A stretch of DNA of 64,000 nt, taken from assembly GCF_030269605.1 (NCBI RefSeq), contig NZ_BSTQ01000001.1, positions 310,001 through 374,000 on the forward strand, given 5' to 3'. The DNA is from Lentzea sp. NBRC 105346. Its GTDB lineage: Bacteria; Actinomycetota; Actinomycetes; Mycobacteriales; Pseudonocardiaceae. Each line of letters opens with the position of its first letter. The first letter of the stretch is position 1. Shown here one piece after another: positions 17,105 through 27,275 of this stretch. The translations under genes and the position numbers were made by a program. A model generated the notes under the pieces. The model did no database searches. It was not told the DNA's origin and saw nothing but the letters and a program-made list of their open reading frames with translations.

Positions 17105-18427
17105 TTGAGCCAGCTGATTCCCGCGCCGGGCGGGAAAGCCCTGTGGAGGAACCGTTTCGGACGCGCAGTCGGCGTGCTCGTCGGAGCGACTCCCGCCGGT
17201 GTGGTCATGCGTCAGGCCGTGGTGACGGTGGCGACTGCGGCGACCATATCGGGGGCGACCCTGTTGTCCGCTCAGGCCGCGGACGAGTGGCATGAGGCGT
17301 TGCGTCAAGAGATCAAGTGGTCGGCGGCGGTGCAGAGCGACGTGCACCGCGTCTACCTGGACGAGGCGCCGCTCGCGTGGAGGATGGAGATCGCGGACGT
17401 GCTCGCGAGGCCGGGTGCGGTGGTGCACGCACCTGGGCTCACGGGCGACCTGGCGAGGATCGACGCCGGCGCGCATGCGGCGGTGGTGGCGCAATACCGT
17501 GCCACCTACGTCGGCAGCGACACGCTGCTCGGTTCTGATCGCTACCGCATGCCGCAAGGAGGCCAGGACCTGCCCCGCAGGCTCGCGGACGTCCGGCGCT
17601 CGAACGGCGGTGCCTCGCTGGACGGGCCGGCGGACGGCGATCAGCGCTTCCTGGTGGCGTCCTTGCTGGCTGGAGCGTCGATTCCGTTGGTAGGACTGCA
17701 TCTTCTGCTGATCGTGGTGGCGCGGGGCCGTCGGCGCCGCGCAGACTCGCATGGCATCGAACCGATGGTCGGCGACTCGGTGGTGGTGCGATCTCGTGGA
17801 CCTGCGGCAGTCGCACGACGAGCCGCGGCGGTGGTTCCGCTGCTCGCCTGGGCTGCGGTCACGACGTTGCCCGCTGTCCAGCTGCACCAGGCGAAGCTCG
17901 AGATCCGTGCGCAGCAGGTCGCCGCCATTCAATCTGTCCGCACGTCCACCGCGATCGCGTGCAGCACGACCCGCACGACGTTCTCCACGGAGGCCAAGCA
18001 AACTCTGCTCGTGATGTCGGCGACGTCGTTGGGTGCTCAGCTCGCGTCGCTCGACGCGGACGACGCCGCGGCAGCAGCAGCCGCGACGGCGCTCAGCTCC
18101 GCGCACGAGGCCGTGTGGCCGCGGTTGGAACAGCTGGAACAGGCGATGAGCCGGCCTCCCGCCCTCGCTGACGGCGTGGACCGGCCTACAGCGGAGGTCG
18201 TGAACGCATCACCCGCGGACTGGGAACGGCTCTCCGCTGTCCAGCGGCAGTCGGCGGATCTCGCTCACGAGCTCGGACAGCGAGCCGGCCTGCTGAGCCT
18301 CGCCATCTTCCTCGCAGCCCTCGTCGGGGTCGCGCGGCGACCAGGAGCCGGATCGTGGTCGCCCACCGTGAACCTCTTGTTGATGGCCGCGTCCGCAACG
18401 GTGACCGCGTGGGCGTTCGCTGGCTGA
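17105..18427 (+). CDS. Multi-pass membrane protein of unknown function
   Basis: The 440-residue protein starts at a TTG preceded by GAGGGG. It shows hydrophobic segments near 30-55, 185-210, 235-260, 385-410 and 415-438, separated by two large charged regions likely to lie on one membrane face. The second loop is Ala-rich and helical. I recognise no family. It probably forms a unit with the upstream lipoprotein. The end is 12 bases from the convergent small gene. Confidence 0.7.
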   Translation: MSQLIPAPGGKALWRNRFGRAVGVLVGATPAGVVMRQAVVTVATAATISGATLLSAQAADEWHEALRQEIKWSAAVQSDVHRVYLDEAPLAWRMEIADVLARPGAVVHAPGLTGDLARIDAGAHAAVVAQYRATYVGSDTLLGSDRYRMPQGGQDLPRRLADVRRSNGGASLDGPADGDQRFLVASLLAGASIPLVGLHLLLIVVARGRRRRADSHGIEPMVGDSVVVRSRGPAAVARRAAAVVPLLAWAAVTTLPAVQLHQAKLEIRAQQVAAIQSVRTSTAIACSTTRTTFSTEAKQTLLVMSATSLGAQLASLDADDAAAAAAATALSSAHEAVWPRLEQLEQAMSRPPALADGVDRPTAEVVNASPADWERLSAVQRQSADLAHELGQRAGLLSLAIFLAALVGVARRPGAGSWSPTVNLLLMAASATVTAWAFAG

Positions 18428-18439
18428 TGTCATTGGGAG

Positions 18440-18682
18440 TCAAGGATAGTTCGCCAGCACTGTCCGGCGCGCCCACTGCAGGCGGACGACCGTCGAGTGT
18501 GGACTCTCTCCGTATGCGCCACCCATCTTCGCGGCACAACCGCGAATCCCGTGATGCGCGCGGGTGGCGTCGCGGATGGCGCGGTCGGTGGCTTCGCGGT
18601 TGAGCGTTGCCCCGGTCTCGACGGTACTCGCGAACAAGGCCTCGGTACGAGCGCGGGTCAGCAGATCGAATTTGTCCGGCAT
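18440..18682 (-). CDS. Small conserved actinobacterial protein (80 aa)
   Basis: The ATG at 18682 follows GAAGGGAGC. The protein has the pattern LFAST (residues 17-21), a central AIRDATRAHHGIRGCA and a C-terminal YGE..TVVRLQWAR. This matches a common small actinobacterial protein of unknown function often seen near regulators. It has no membrane segment and is probably all helical. It runs convergent to the membrane protein and lies downstream of nothing obvious, so it looks monocistronic. Confidence 0.65.
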   Translation of the reverse strand: MPDKFDLLTRARTEALFASTVETGATLNREATDRAIRDATRAHHGIRGCAAKMGGAYGESPHSTVVRLQWARRTVLANYP

Positions 18683-18767
18683 GGTGTGCTCCCTTCCTCG
18701 GAAAGAGTGGTGCACCAGGGGAAAGCGAGCATCGGGACAATTGCCTAGGTCTGCCCCCGCAGTTACC

Positions 18768-21576
18768 TCAGAACGCGCTGTGCCCGGCGAGTACCCTGCT
18801 CACCTCGCCGTGGCGGCCGAGCGGAGCGCCCGCCCACAGGTACCTGCGGAGCAGTTCCGCCACCTCGAGCCCGGTCCGGCGTTCGAACTTGGCCTGCAAT
18901 GCCAGACCGAGATGCAGACTGCAGCGGGGATCGTCGGGCGCCAGCTCGTGGGCCCTGCGCAGCACGGACACGGCTTCGTCGAGGTCGGCTGGCTCGGCCG
19001 GTTGCTCGTACAGCAGCTGGCTCAAGTGGTACGAGGCCTCACGAAGCCCTTCGGTGAAGCCGGCGCCGGTGGGGTCGTCGTTGTAGAGGTTGCGCGCCGC
19101 GCGCAAGAACCGGATCGCGTCGGGGATCCGGCCGAGTGCACGGCAGGCCAGCCCCATCGCCAGGTTCGCGAAAGGTGATCTCGTGCGCTGTTCTTCCGCC
19201 CTATCGGCCTGTATCGCGGCGAGCCGGTACGCGACGGCCGCACCCGCGGTGTCGAGCGTCGTGACCTCGGCCCGCACCGCGGCGAGTCTGGTGTGGTGCC
19301 AGAACACGCCGTCGTCGGCCGACGGGCCGCTTGCGACGATCTTCACGTCGGCCGAGGTCGAAGCCAGTTCCGCCCAGCGGTGATAGGTGATCCCGTCCAG
19401 GCCGCCGGCAGCCGCCCGGATCAGGTGGTCTGTGAGCAGGCCGCCCGGTACTCCCGGAGTCACCGGCTGCAGGGTGGCGGCACCCGACGGCCGTCCAGGG
19501 TTGGGCTGATCGAGGATCGTGACGAGGTTGGGTGCGTCCCCGGCCGGCTGGAAGGACGGATCGCAGAGATGCAGCACACCGAGCTGATCCACGCTGTGGT
19601 CGAGCAGACGACGGTGCTCGGCGGCGACCACGTCGGCGGGCAGACCTTCGGCGACAACGATCTCGTCGGCCGCGAACCCTTGGCGCATCAGGAATTGGCG
19701 CATGGAGTCGACCTGTGCGCCCTGCCCGGTTCCGATGAGCAGGGCGCGAGGTCTGCTCGATGCCGACGTTTCGGCCGCTGCCCGTGCCGGCGCGTAGTCG
19801 CGGGGCCATGGACCGGGGTCGGCGACCGAGGCGGCCGCGGTGAGCGCCTCCGCCACCACCGGGATTCGGTTCGCGGCCGCCGCCAGCACCGCGACGTCGA
19901 GCCACGCCCGCACGTCACCGCGATCGGCAGCCCTCGCACGCAACAGGTCCAGTGCCCCGGTCGCATCGCCGACGGCTTCGAGATGACGGGCGAGCAGACG
20001 GCGGCCGTTGGGCCAGCCACCGGCCTGGCATGCCGTCACGGTCAGTGGTCCGGGCGGCAACGGACGCCGGACCCGATCCGCCCGCCACAGCACCGCCGCG
20101 GGGAACGAGCCCCGCGGCAGGGCTCTCGCGGAGTCACCGAGGAGAAGCGCCGTCTGGGTGTCGTTCCGTCCGAAACTGGCCGTTATCTCCGCTAGTCGCC
20201 AGACCTGCGTGGCGAGCTGGGTCATGACAGTCGCGTCGTTGCGTGAGCCCGCGGCCAGCACAGATCCGTGATCTCTGATGCTCACGGCGATCAGCAACAC
20301 GCGGATCGTGCCGTCGGCGCGAAGTGATGCCGCGTAGTCCGGCGCCCAACCGGCATCGGGGAGCGGCGGAGTCGTGTCGGCGAAGGTGGTCAGCTCGCGC
20401 GCAGCGGCGCCGGAGTCGCCCATCGCAGCGAGTGCAAGGCCTCGATGGAGGTGTTGATCAGGGCCGGGCTCGAAGACGGCGTCGAGGACGTCCAGCGCGG
20501 ACGCGAACTCACCTGCGGCGAGCAATGCTTCGCCCGCGAGCGCCGCGCTCCCGCCGTCCGGGACGTCAGCAGCCGCGGCGAGCGTGATGGCCTCATGTGC
20601 CTCACGGACCGTGACGAGGAACGGTGCTGGATCGTCGAGCAGCCAGCCGACCTCGAGAAAGGCCCGCGCCATCTCGTCGTGCCGATGGAAGTCCAGCTCA
20701 TCGACCACAGCCATCGGGAGTGTGCGTGGGAAGTCGCCACCGCCCAGCTCCGGTTCCTGGCCCATGCGCGTCTCGCGTCGCACCTGGTCCGTGACGTACT
20801 CCGCGAGCTCGTCGAGGGTGACCAGGCCGTCCTTGACGCGGCCGCTGCCGTATCCGTCGGCGGCTTCCCGCATTCCTTCCAGGAGGAACCAGGTGAACAC
20901 GCCGTGGCCACCTCCCCACTTGACGTCCTCCAGCGACTGCTGTTCACGGCGTGCCGAGGTGAAGTACCCGATCCCGGGAGCCGACTCGCTGAGTACGCTC
21001 AGGTACCGGTTGAGAACTCTGGCGGAAAGCGGCGTCGTTGCCGGTGCCGGTCCGTCACACACCGGGCCCCCATACCGCAGACCCGCGCTGTGGCACGCGT
21101 CGGCGAGGATCACGACGCGCTTCGCCTGCACGTAGTGGCCTATGCACCGGGCGACTTCGTCCATCGGCAGGGCGGTGCCCCCGAGGTCGCGGAGATCGGT
21201 GTCGTGGGTCAGCAGGTACAGGGGCTGGGTAGCGCCTGCCAGGGTCCGGTGCGCCGTGGCAGGCGAAGTAGAGGAGCACGAGGTCCTCCGGTTTGGTGGC
21301 GGCGAGGAACACCCTGATCGCCCGTGTCACCTCATGGGTCGTCGCGTCCCCGTCAACCAGCAACCGGACCCGCTCGGCCGCGAAGCCGCCACCCGCCGGG
21401 GTCAGCAGGAAGTCGTACAAGGCCTGGGCGTCCTGATGAGCGAACTTGAGGGTGAGGTTGTCGTCCCGGTAGTCGGAGATCCCGACGATCACGGCCCACC
21501 GGTTCCCCAGAAGCCCGGCCACGTCGGCGTCGATGCGCATGGCGACGGCGTCGCGTGGAGCAGATAAGTCTGGCAT
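18768..21576 (-). pseudogene. Caspase-fold protease with TPR-like repeats, one-base frameshift
   Basis: The gene starts at 21576 after GGGGGAGCC and should give about 936 residues. The caspase domain is at 25-240, with catalytic H107 in YFACHG and Cys near residue 161 in ADACHSAG; helical repeats follow, then a second caspase-like module (RALLIGTGQGAQ... VLHLCDPSF) lacking the His/Cys pair, and TPR-like repeats at the C-terminus. The frames on either side of 21221-21224 differ by one base; removing one G from that GGGG run (CCCC on the coding strand) joins them. Both halves keep good coding character, so a sequencing error is plausible. It diverges from a second caspase gene 113 bases away. 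It would cleave protein substrates after oligomerisation. Confidence 0.8.
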
Positions 21577-21689
21577 CTCCGGCTCCCCCTACGAAAAAAT
21601 GCGTATACGGGCACTAAGTCCCTCGACCAGCGTGTGCGCTGAAGCGCAAGATAATTGCCGCTGTGATCGGCGACAGAGGGGTGCCAGCG
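21577..21689. promoter_or_regulatory. Divergent promoter region of two caspase genes
   Basis: These 113 bases separate the two divergent caspase-like genes and are AT-richer than the surroundings. A GATAAT hexamer at 21650-21655 is a possible -10 for the plus-strand gene, without a clear -35. The shared region suggests joint control. Confidence 0.4.
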
Positions 21690-23660
21690 ATGTCGAACGT
21701 GTATGCCTTGCTGGTCGGGATAGATAAATACCGGTCAAATGTGGGACATCTGCGCGGCTGCGTCAACGACGTCACCCGAATGCAGGAGTTCCTGACCGCC
21801 AGGGTGGGAGCTCGGCTCAAGATAAAAACTCTGCACAACGAGCAGGCCACCCGCGATGCGGTGATCGAACAGTGGCGAAGACACCTCGGCAAAGCCGGAC
21901 CTGGCGATGTGGCGATATTCCATATTGCCTGTCACGGTTCGCACGAGGACGTGCCGGACCGGTTCCGCCACCTTGAGCCGACCGGCCAGATGCAGACCCT
22001 GGTGTGCGCCGACAGCCGTGTGCCCGGTGTGCCTGACCTCGCCGACAAGGAGCTGTCGGTCCTGATCGACGAGGTGGCGGAACGGGGAGCGCACACCGTG
22101 GCGTTCGTCGACTCCTGTCACTCCGGGGGTGTGACCCGGGGGCCGGAGCCGTCCGTCAGCGTCAGGTCTGTTGATCCTGGTCCGAGCCGCACTGTTGGGT
22201 ATCTGACCCGTGAGGGCGTGCGTGACACCGCCGGCGGGGCGGCTGAGCCGGTTCACGTCGTGTTGTCGGCATGTCAGGGTGAGGAGACCGCCAAGGAACA
22301 GCTCGTTGACGGGCAGGTCCGCGGGGTGTTCAGCACGGCGCTGCTCAAGGCGTTGCAGAGCCTCGGTGCCGGTGCCACCTACCGCGAGTTGCTGACAGCG
22401 GCGCAGTGCGCTGTCGAGCAGCAGACCAGCGGCCAGGTACCCGTGCTGTACCCGGTGACGCTCGGCGGCATCGCGGACCAGCCGTTCCTGGGAGGAGCGG
22501 CGGCCAGGCCCCCGGCGGGATTCGTACTGCGCAACGTCGGGCACGACTGGGAGGTGGATGCCGGGCGCTACCACGGCATTCCCGCACCCGCCGACCACGG
22601 CGCCGTGGTGTTCGCCGCGGTCACGGGTGAGCATGAGGCGCGGCTGGCCGAGGTCACGGCGGTCGGTGGGGCCTCGTCGACGGTGAAGCCGGTGGGCTGG
22701 AGCCCCGATCCCGCCAAGCAGTATCCGGCGGTCATCGCCGATGTGCCGCTGCCCGCGGTGCGCGTGGTGATCGGTGGCCGTCGCGATGACGACCCCGACG
22801 CCCTGCGGAAGGTCGAGCAGGCGGTGCTGCATTCCGGACCTGGTGAGCGGCCGTCGGCCTACCTCCGCACGGTCCCGTCAGATGACCTGTCGGAAGGGCT
22901 CCGCCTTCGCGTGGTCGCGACGGATGGGGCCTTCCGCATCCTGAAGGGCGACGGGACCACTCCGGTCACCGCGGACGTGCCAGGGCTCACGGAGGCGAGC
23001 GCCCGCATCGTCGTCGCCCAGCTCGAGCACATCGCCCGCTGGCACTCGATCATGGATCTCGGCAACCCGGCCACCTCGCTCGTCGGCGCGGTCAAGATCG
23101 AGATCATCGCCGCGCGGCCGGGAGAGCAGGTGGCGCCGCTGGACGCGATGGCGATGACTCCGGACGAGCACGGCGAACTCCGCCTCGCCTATCGCCGGGG
23201 CGAGCACAGGTGGGAACCGCCGGCGGTGTTCGTGCGCCTGCGCAACACCTGGCACCGGCCGCTGTGGTGCGTGTTGCTGAACCTCACTGACAGGTTCCGC
23301 GTGCACCCCAACCTCTTCCCCGGCGGTCTCGTCGGGGACGGGCAGTCCGGTTTCGCGCTGCAGGGGAAGCGCATCACCGTCTCGCTGCCGCGTGGCCGGG
23401 ACAGCCGGCCCGGCGCGGAGGTGAAGGACTGGCTGAAGCTGCTCGTCGCCGAGGAACGGTTCGGCTCGCTCACGTTCGAGCTGCCGCCGCTGGGCGAGCC
23501 GGTGCGTGACGGTCTCCCTCACGACGTGCGCGGAGTGCTGGGCAGACTCGGTTTCCGGGCCACCAGCAGGGACTTCGACACCGAGATCTCCTCGGCGGGT
23601 GGTGGTGACTGGGCGACGGAAGTACTGCCATTGATCACGGATATCCCGACTGATTCATGA
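21690..23660 (+). CDS. Caspase-fold cysteine protease with C-terminal beta domain
   Basis: The 656-residue protein begins MSNVYALLVGIDKY, the classic peptidase C14 start. The catalytic dyad is intact: H82 in IACHGS and C143 in VDSCHSGG. The caspase domain covers 1-270. A middle region follows, and a beta-rich C-terminal part (about 520-600, with FVRLRNTW and VLLNLTDRFRV) resembles the DUF4384-type domain often fused to bacterial caspases. The ATG at 21690 has AGAGGGG upstream and fits the domain start better than the upstream ATG at 21663. No signal or membrane segment: it acts in the cytoplasm. A 192-base gap separates it from the GTPase genes. Confidence 0.88.
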   Translation: MSNVYALLVGIDKYRSNVGHLRGCVNDVTRMQEFLTARVGARLKIKTLHNEQATRDAVIEQWRRHLGKAGPGDVAIFHIACHGSHEDVPDRFRHLEPTGQMQTLVCADSRVPGVPDLADKELSVLIDEVAERGAHTVAFVDSCHSGGVTRGPEPSVSVRSVDPGPSRTVGYLTREGVRDTAGGAAEPVHVVLSACQGEETAKEQLVDGQVRGVFSTALLKALQSLGAGATYRELLTAAQCAVEQQTSGQVPVLYPVTLGGIADQPFLGGAAARPPAGFVLRNVGHDWEVDAGRYHGIPAPADHGAVVFAAVTGEHEARLAEVTAVGGASSTVKPVGWSPDPAKQYPAVIADVPLPAVRVVIGGRRDDDPDALRKVEQAVLHSGPGERPSAYLRTVPSDDLSEGLRLRVVATDGAFRILKGDGTTPVTADVPGLTEASARIVVAQLEHIARWHSIMDLGNPATSLVGAVKIEIIAARPGEQVAPLDAMAMTPDEHGELRLAYRRGEHRWEPPAVFVRLRNTWHRPLWCVLLNLTDRFRVHPNLFPGGLVGDGQSGFALQGKRITVSLPRGRDSRPGAEVKDWLKLLVAEERFGSLTFELPPLGEPVRDGLPHDVRGVLGRLGFRATSRDFDTEISSAGGGDWATEVLPLITDIPTDS

Positions 23661-23665
23661 TGAAT
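23653..23665. repeat. 13-bp palindrome at the caspase stop codon
   Basis: ATTCATGATGAAT is a perfect palindrome that includes the TGA stop at 23658-23660. It may be part of a terminator or an operator for the downstream GTPase operon, but it is short and could be chance. Confidence 0.3.
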
Positions 23666-23852
23666 GCAGTTGTGGCGCGACCGAACGGGTGAGTTCTGCT
23701 CGGTGGGTTAACAGCCAATCCGTTGTCGGCGATTCAATGGGCGCCGCTCTGCGGAGTATCACGCCGCGCGGCGTACGCAGTTCTGCTCATTTTGACGGGC
23801 TTTCACCTGTGTCACGGTCGTATCGCACAGAACCGCGAGAACGAGGTCAGGG

Positions 23853-26117
23853 ATGAGTGAGATCGCCAGCAGGATTGCCGCCGTCGTGCAGGCGCGCCAA
23901 AGTCGTTTGCCCGAGATTACGGCGGAGATGGCGACCTGGCGCAACGCGGATGAGGCAGTCGTCGCGCTGGACCGCGCCGTGACCGAACTCCGGCGCTACC
24001 CGGCGACGCCCGCTGAGGTGGCCGACCAGTTCGGTCTGGTGCGGGTGAAGGACGTGCGGCCCGCCATCAGCACGACCGTCGAGCACCTTCAGCGGGTGGA
24101 GGGCAGGTTCGGCAGGACCACGGTCAACATCGGGGTGAGCGGCAGCGCGCGGGTCGGCAAGAGCACGCTGCTGCAGACGATCTCCGGTCTGGCCGACGAT
24201 CAGATCCCCACCGGGTCAGGCATCCCGGTGACGGCCGTGCGCAGCCGCATCTATCACACGCCCGGCCGGCGCCGGGCGGTGCTGGAGATGCACGACTTCG
24301 ACAGCTTCCGCAGCGCCTACCTACAGCCGCGGCACGAGGAACTGGGTCTGCCCCCTGCACCGACGACCATGGCGGAGTACCGAGAGTGGCAATACCCGAG
24401 CGCGGGCGAGCTCGAGATCAAGAACGCGTACGCGTCGTTGCTCGAGGACCTCCGCGACATGCAGGCGTCTTTGCCTTCCTACGAAGCACTCCTGGAACGG
24501 GCCGGCCGTCCCGTCGAGCTCCTCGGCGACGACTTCGACCGGCTGCGCGAGTACGTGGCCTACCCGAAGGTCGAGGAAAAGCGCGCGCCGGACGTGGCGC
24601 GCAAGTACCTCGCCGTGCGGGATGCCCGGATCGAATGCCCCTTTCCGCACGCCGACGTCGGTGAGATCGCCTTCTGCGACATGAAGGGGTTCGGTGAGGT
24701 CACGGTCGACGCGGACAAGCACCACGTCGCGGGACTTCAGCACGAGGTGGACGCCGTTGTGCTGGTGAAACGGGCAGCGGAGGGGGAGGCGTACTGGAAG
24801 GAGTCCGACGTGGCCACGGTCCGCGTCCTCGACGAGGCGCGCGGGTTCGTGAGCCGGCGGCGCGACTTCGTGCTCATCGCGTTGAACATCGGCGCAGCCT
24901 CGGACGCGCTGGCCGAGAGCCTCCGCGACGACGTGCTGCGGCGGGTCAACGAACGGAAGGACGGGCTGCACCACCGGGTGCTCGAGGTGGACGCGAAAGA
25001 CCGGGCGGACGTCTCGGCCCGGCTGCTCGGCCCGGTGCTCGGACATCTCGCCGACCGGCTTCCGGTGATGGACGGGGAGGTGCTCGCCGGCACGAGGAGG
25101 CGGGCCGCGGTAGTACGCGAAGACCTCGTCGGACTGGCCACCGAAGTGCGGGCGATGCTCAAACAGGTACGCGGACTGACGGTCGGCGCCGCGGAGGACG
25201 TGTACGGGCGCGCTCGCGAGATGCACAAGAGCCTCGCGGTCGCGCTGCACTCGCTGCTCGCCGAGCTGCGGGAGCGCTCGGTGCGGCAGGACCCCGACTA
25301 CGCGGCCGCTGTGGAGGCCGTCTACGAGGACGTTCTCTCCTGGGTACGCGACGGGTTCGGGTATGGCGAGGCCGAGTGGTGCGAGGAGGCCGTGCGAAGC
25401 ATGATCCGCGACGGGGGAGCGGGCCTGTTCGCGACCACGGAGCTCAGCCGGATCCGAGTGGAGATCAGCAGGCGCTTCGCCCAGCTCGACCTGTTCTTCC
25501 ACGCACGGGTGGAGGAGGTCTGGCGACAGGTGGCCGATGGGCTCGCCGGCGAGTTGCACGGTGTGCTCGGCGGAAGTATCGCCGAGGAAGCGTTGGAACG
25601 ACTGATGAAGCTCGCAGCCGACGCGGCGGAGCCGTGCGAGGTCATGGAGACGTCGCTCGGCGAACTGCTGGGTCTGCGGCTCGACTACCGCACGCAGGTG
25701 CATCCACGGGTGCGGCCGGAGCTCGACTCGCTGAACCTCCAGGTGCGTGATCCTGTCACCGGGCACGAGTCCTTCCAATTCACGGTGGCGCCAACGCGGG
25801 ACGGCGCCGAGGAGCTCCTGCAGATCATCTGCGAGCTCGCCGAGCAGTCCGCCTTCCGCATCCGCGTCGCACTGCTGAAGGAATCGGTGCTACCGGGCCA
25901 GGTGTTGTTCGCGGCCGTCGAGCACTTCACCGACGTGCTGATCCGTTCCGGCGCCGCGGAACGGGAGATCCGGCAGTTCGCGCGGTCCTACCGGGACGAG
26001 CTGTGGCCCGGCGTGTTCCAGGGCCTCGACGGTGCCGACGCCCGTGTCGCCCGTGTCGCGCGGGCAGCCGACGCGCTGCTGGCGGTCACCGAGGAGCTGG
26101 AAGGGTACAGATCATGA
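23853..26117 (+). CDS. Dynamin-like large GTPase
   Basis: The 754-residue protein has an N-terminal helical part (1-90) and a P-loop GTPase domain with GSARVGKST at 97-105. A conserved Thr (TGSGIPVTAV region) serves as switch I candidate and a CDMKGFGE switch II lies near 270-278. The rest (400-754) is long and helical, as in dynamin-type stalks. No membrane helix is visible. Dynamin-family proteins remodel or guard membranes, and in bacteria several take part in stress and phage responses. It is translationally coupled by an ATGA overlap to a second GTPase gene, suggesting a hetero-pair. It is the first gene of an operon reaching 31355. Confidence 0.82.
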   Translation: MSEIASRIAAVVQARQSRLPEITAEMATWRNADEAVVALDRAVTELRRYPATPAEVADQFGLVRVKDVRPAISTTVEHLQRVEGRFGRTTVNIGVSGSARVGKSTLLQTISGLADDQIPTGSGIPVTAVRSRIYHTPGRRRAVLEMHDFDSFRSAYLQPRHEELGLPPAPTTMAEYREWQYPSAGELEIKNAYASLLEDLRDMQASLPSYEALLERAGRPVELLGDDFDRLREYVAYPKVEEKRAPDVARKYLAVRDARIECPFPHADVGEIAFCDMKGFGEVTVDADKHHVAGLQHEVDAVVLVKRAAEGEAYWKESDVATVRVLDEARGFVSRRRDFVLIALNIGAASDALAESLRDDVLRRVNERKDGLHHRVLEVDAKDRADVSARLLGPVLGHLADRLPVMDGEVLAGTRRRAAVVREDLVGLATEVRAMLKQVRGLTVGAAEDVYGRAREMHKSLAVALHSLLAELRERSVRQDPDYAAAVEAVYEDVLSWVRDGFGYGEAEWCEEAVRSMIRDGGAGLFATTELSRIRVEISRRFAQLDLFFHARVEEVWRQVADGLAGELHGVLGGSIAEEALERLMKLAADAAEPCEVMETSLGELLGLRLDYRTQVHPRVRPELDSLNLQVRDPVTGHESFQFTVAPTRDGAEELLQIICELAEQSAFRIRVALLKESVLPGQVLFAAVEHFTDVLIRSGAAEREIRQFARSYRDELWPGVFQGLDGADARVARVARAADALLAVTEELEGYRS

Positions 26118-27265
26118 CCGCTCCCGCCGAGGGAACGTCACTGCGGATCGGCATCATCGGGCCGACCAGGATCGGCAAGACCACGCTCGTCAACACATTG
26201 CTGCGCGCTGGGGAGACCGCGTTCGAGCAGACGGACGTCCGGATGCGGTGGGCCGACCACATGACGGAGCGGAAGATCCTGGAGCAGCGCGCCGAGCTGG
26301 AGGGCTGGCGGCTGAGCAAGCAGTTCAACCCCGGCGCGCTCCGCGGCACAGATGACGCGTTCGTGTTCCGCTTCGTGCTGGAGACCGGCTTCGGAGGACT
26401 GTCCATGCGGCTGGACGCGATGGACTACCCAGGCGGACTGGTGAACCCCGCACATCGGCTGGGCCGCGAGGCGGAGTGGGAGGAGTGCCGTGCGTTCATC
26501 GCGAACTCCACTGTCCTCGTGGTCCCCGCCGATGCCGCGATGCTGATGGAGACCGCGGGCGACGAGAACCGGCATCACCTGCCCGCCATCCTGACCACTC
26601 CCGAGATCGAGGATGTCGCACGGGACTGGGCACGCAACCGGCATCAGCACCGCCACGAGCCCGCGCTCGCGATCGTGTGCCCCGTCCGCACCGAGTCGTA
26701 CTTCGCTGACAACGGTGGCCGGAGAGATCGTTCGGACGAACTGCTCGAGCACGTGCGCGAGGTCTATCGGGACGTGCTCAAGGTGATCAGGGCGGAGGCC
26801 CCGGCGACCCGGATCCACTACTGCCCAGTCGATACCGTGGGCCCGGTGGAGTTCCTCTCCGCCCGGTGGTTGCCCGATGTCGCGGGCGGACACCCGCACT
26901 TCTCGGCGAAGTACCGGGTGCGCAGGCGGCCCGACGGGCATCCGCCGGAGATCAGCACGGCGGGGATCGACGACGTACTCGTGCTGCTCGCCCGCCATCT
27001 GATCGACCTCCGTCATCGTGAACTCGACGTCACGGCTCGGCACCACCGCACGAGCGCGAACGACTGGGCCGCGCAAGCCGTTCAGGACCTCGGCGCCATG
27101 CGCAACGTCTGGAACACGGTCTCGGGCAAACGGCGAAAGGCGCGGCGGATGGCGGAAGCGAAGCGGCTGGAGGCAGTGTCGGCCGAGGAACAGGTGAGTG
27201 GTCTGGCCGGCCAGCTCCTGCGGCTTGCGGAGCTCGGACTCGGCCCACGGCACCGCGAACTGTGA
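26114..27265 (+). CDS. Second P-loop GTPase, partner of the dynamin-like protein
   Basis: The 383-residue protein starts at the ATG inside the upstream stop codon. The Walker A GPTRIGKTT lies at 16-24 and a DYPGG switch II at 104-108. The VCPVRTESYF strand near 195 sits where the base-specificity motif would be, though it does not match NKxD. Its C-terminus is basic and helical (GKRRKARRMAEAKR), which could contact membrane or the first GTPase. Fold and context suggest a TRAFAC-type GTPase. It is followed after ten bases by the membrane-anchored partner gene. Confidence 0.82.
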   Translation: MTAPAEGTSLRIGIIGPTRIGKTTLVNTLLRAGETAFEQTDVRMRWADHMTERKILEQRAELEGWRLSKQFNPGALRGTDDAFVFRFVLETGFGGLSMRLDAMDYPGGLVNPAHRLGREAEWEECRAFIANSTVLVVPADAAMLMETAGDENRHHLPAILTTPEIEDVARDWARNRHQHRHEPALAIVCPVRTESYFADNGGRRDRSDELLEHVREVYRDVLKVIRAEAPATRIHYCPVDTVGPVEFLSARWLPDVAGGHPHFSAKYRVRRRPDGHPPEISTAGIDDVLVLLARHLIDLRHRELDVTARHHRTSANDWAAQAVQDLGAMRNVWNTVSGKRRKARRMAEAKRLEAVSAEEQVSGLAGQLLRLAELGLGPRHREL

Positions 27266-27275
27266 GGGCGGCGCC

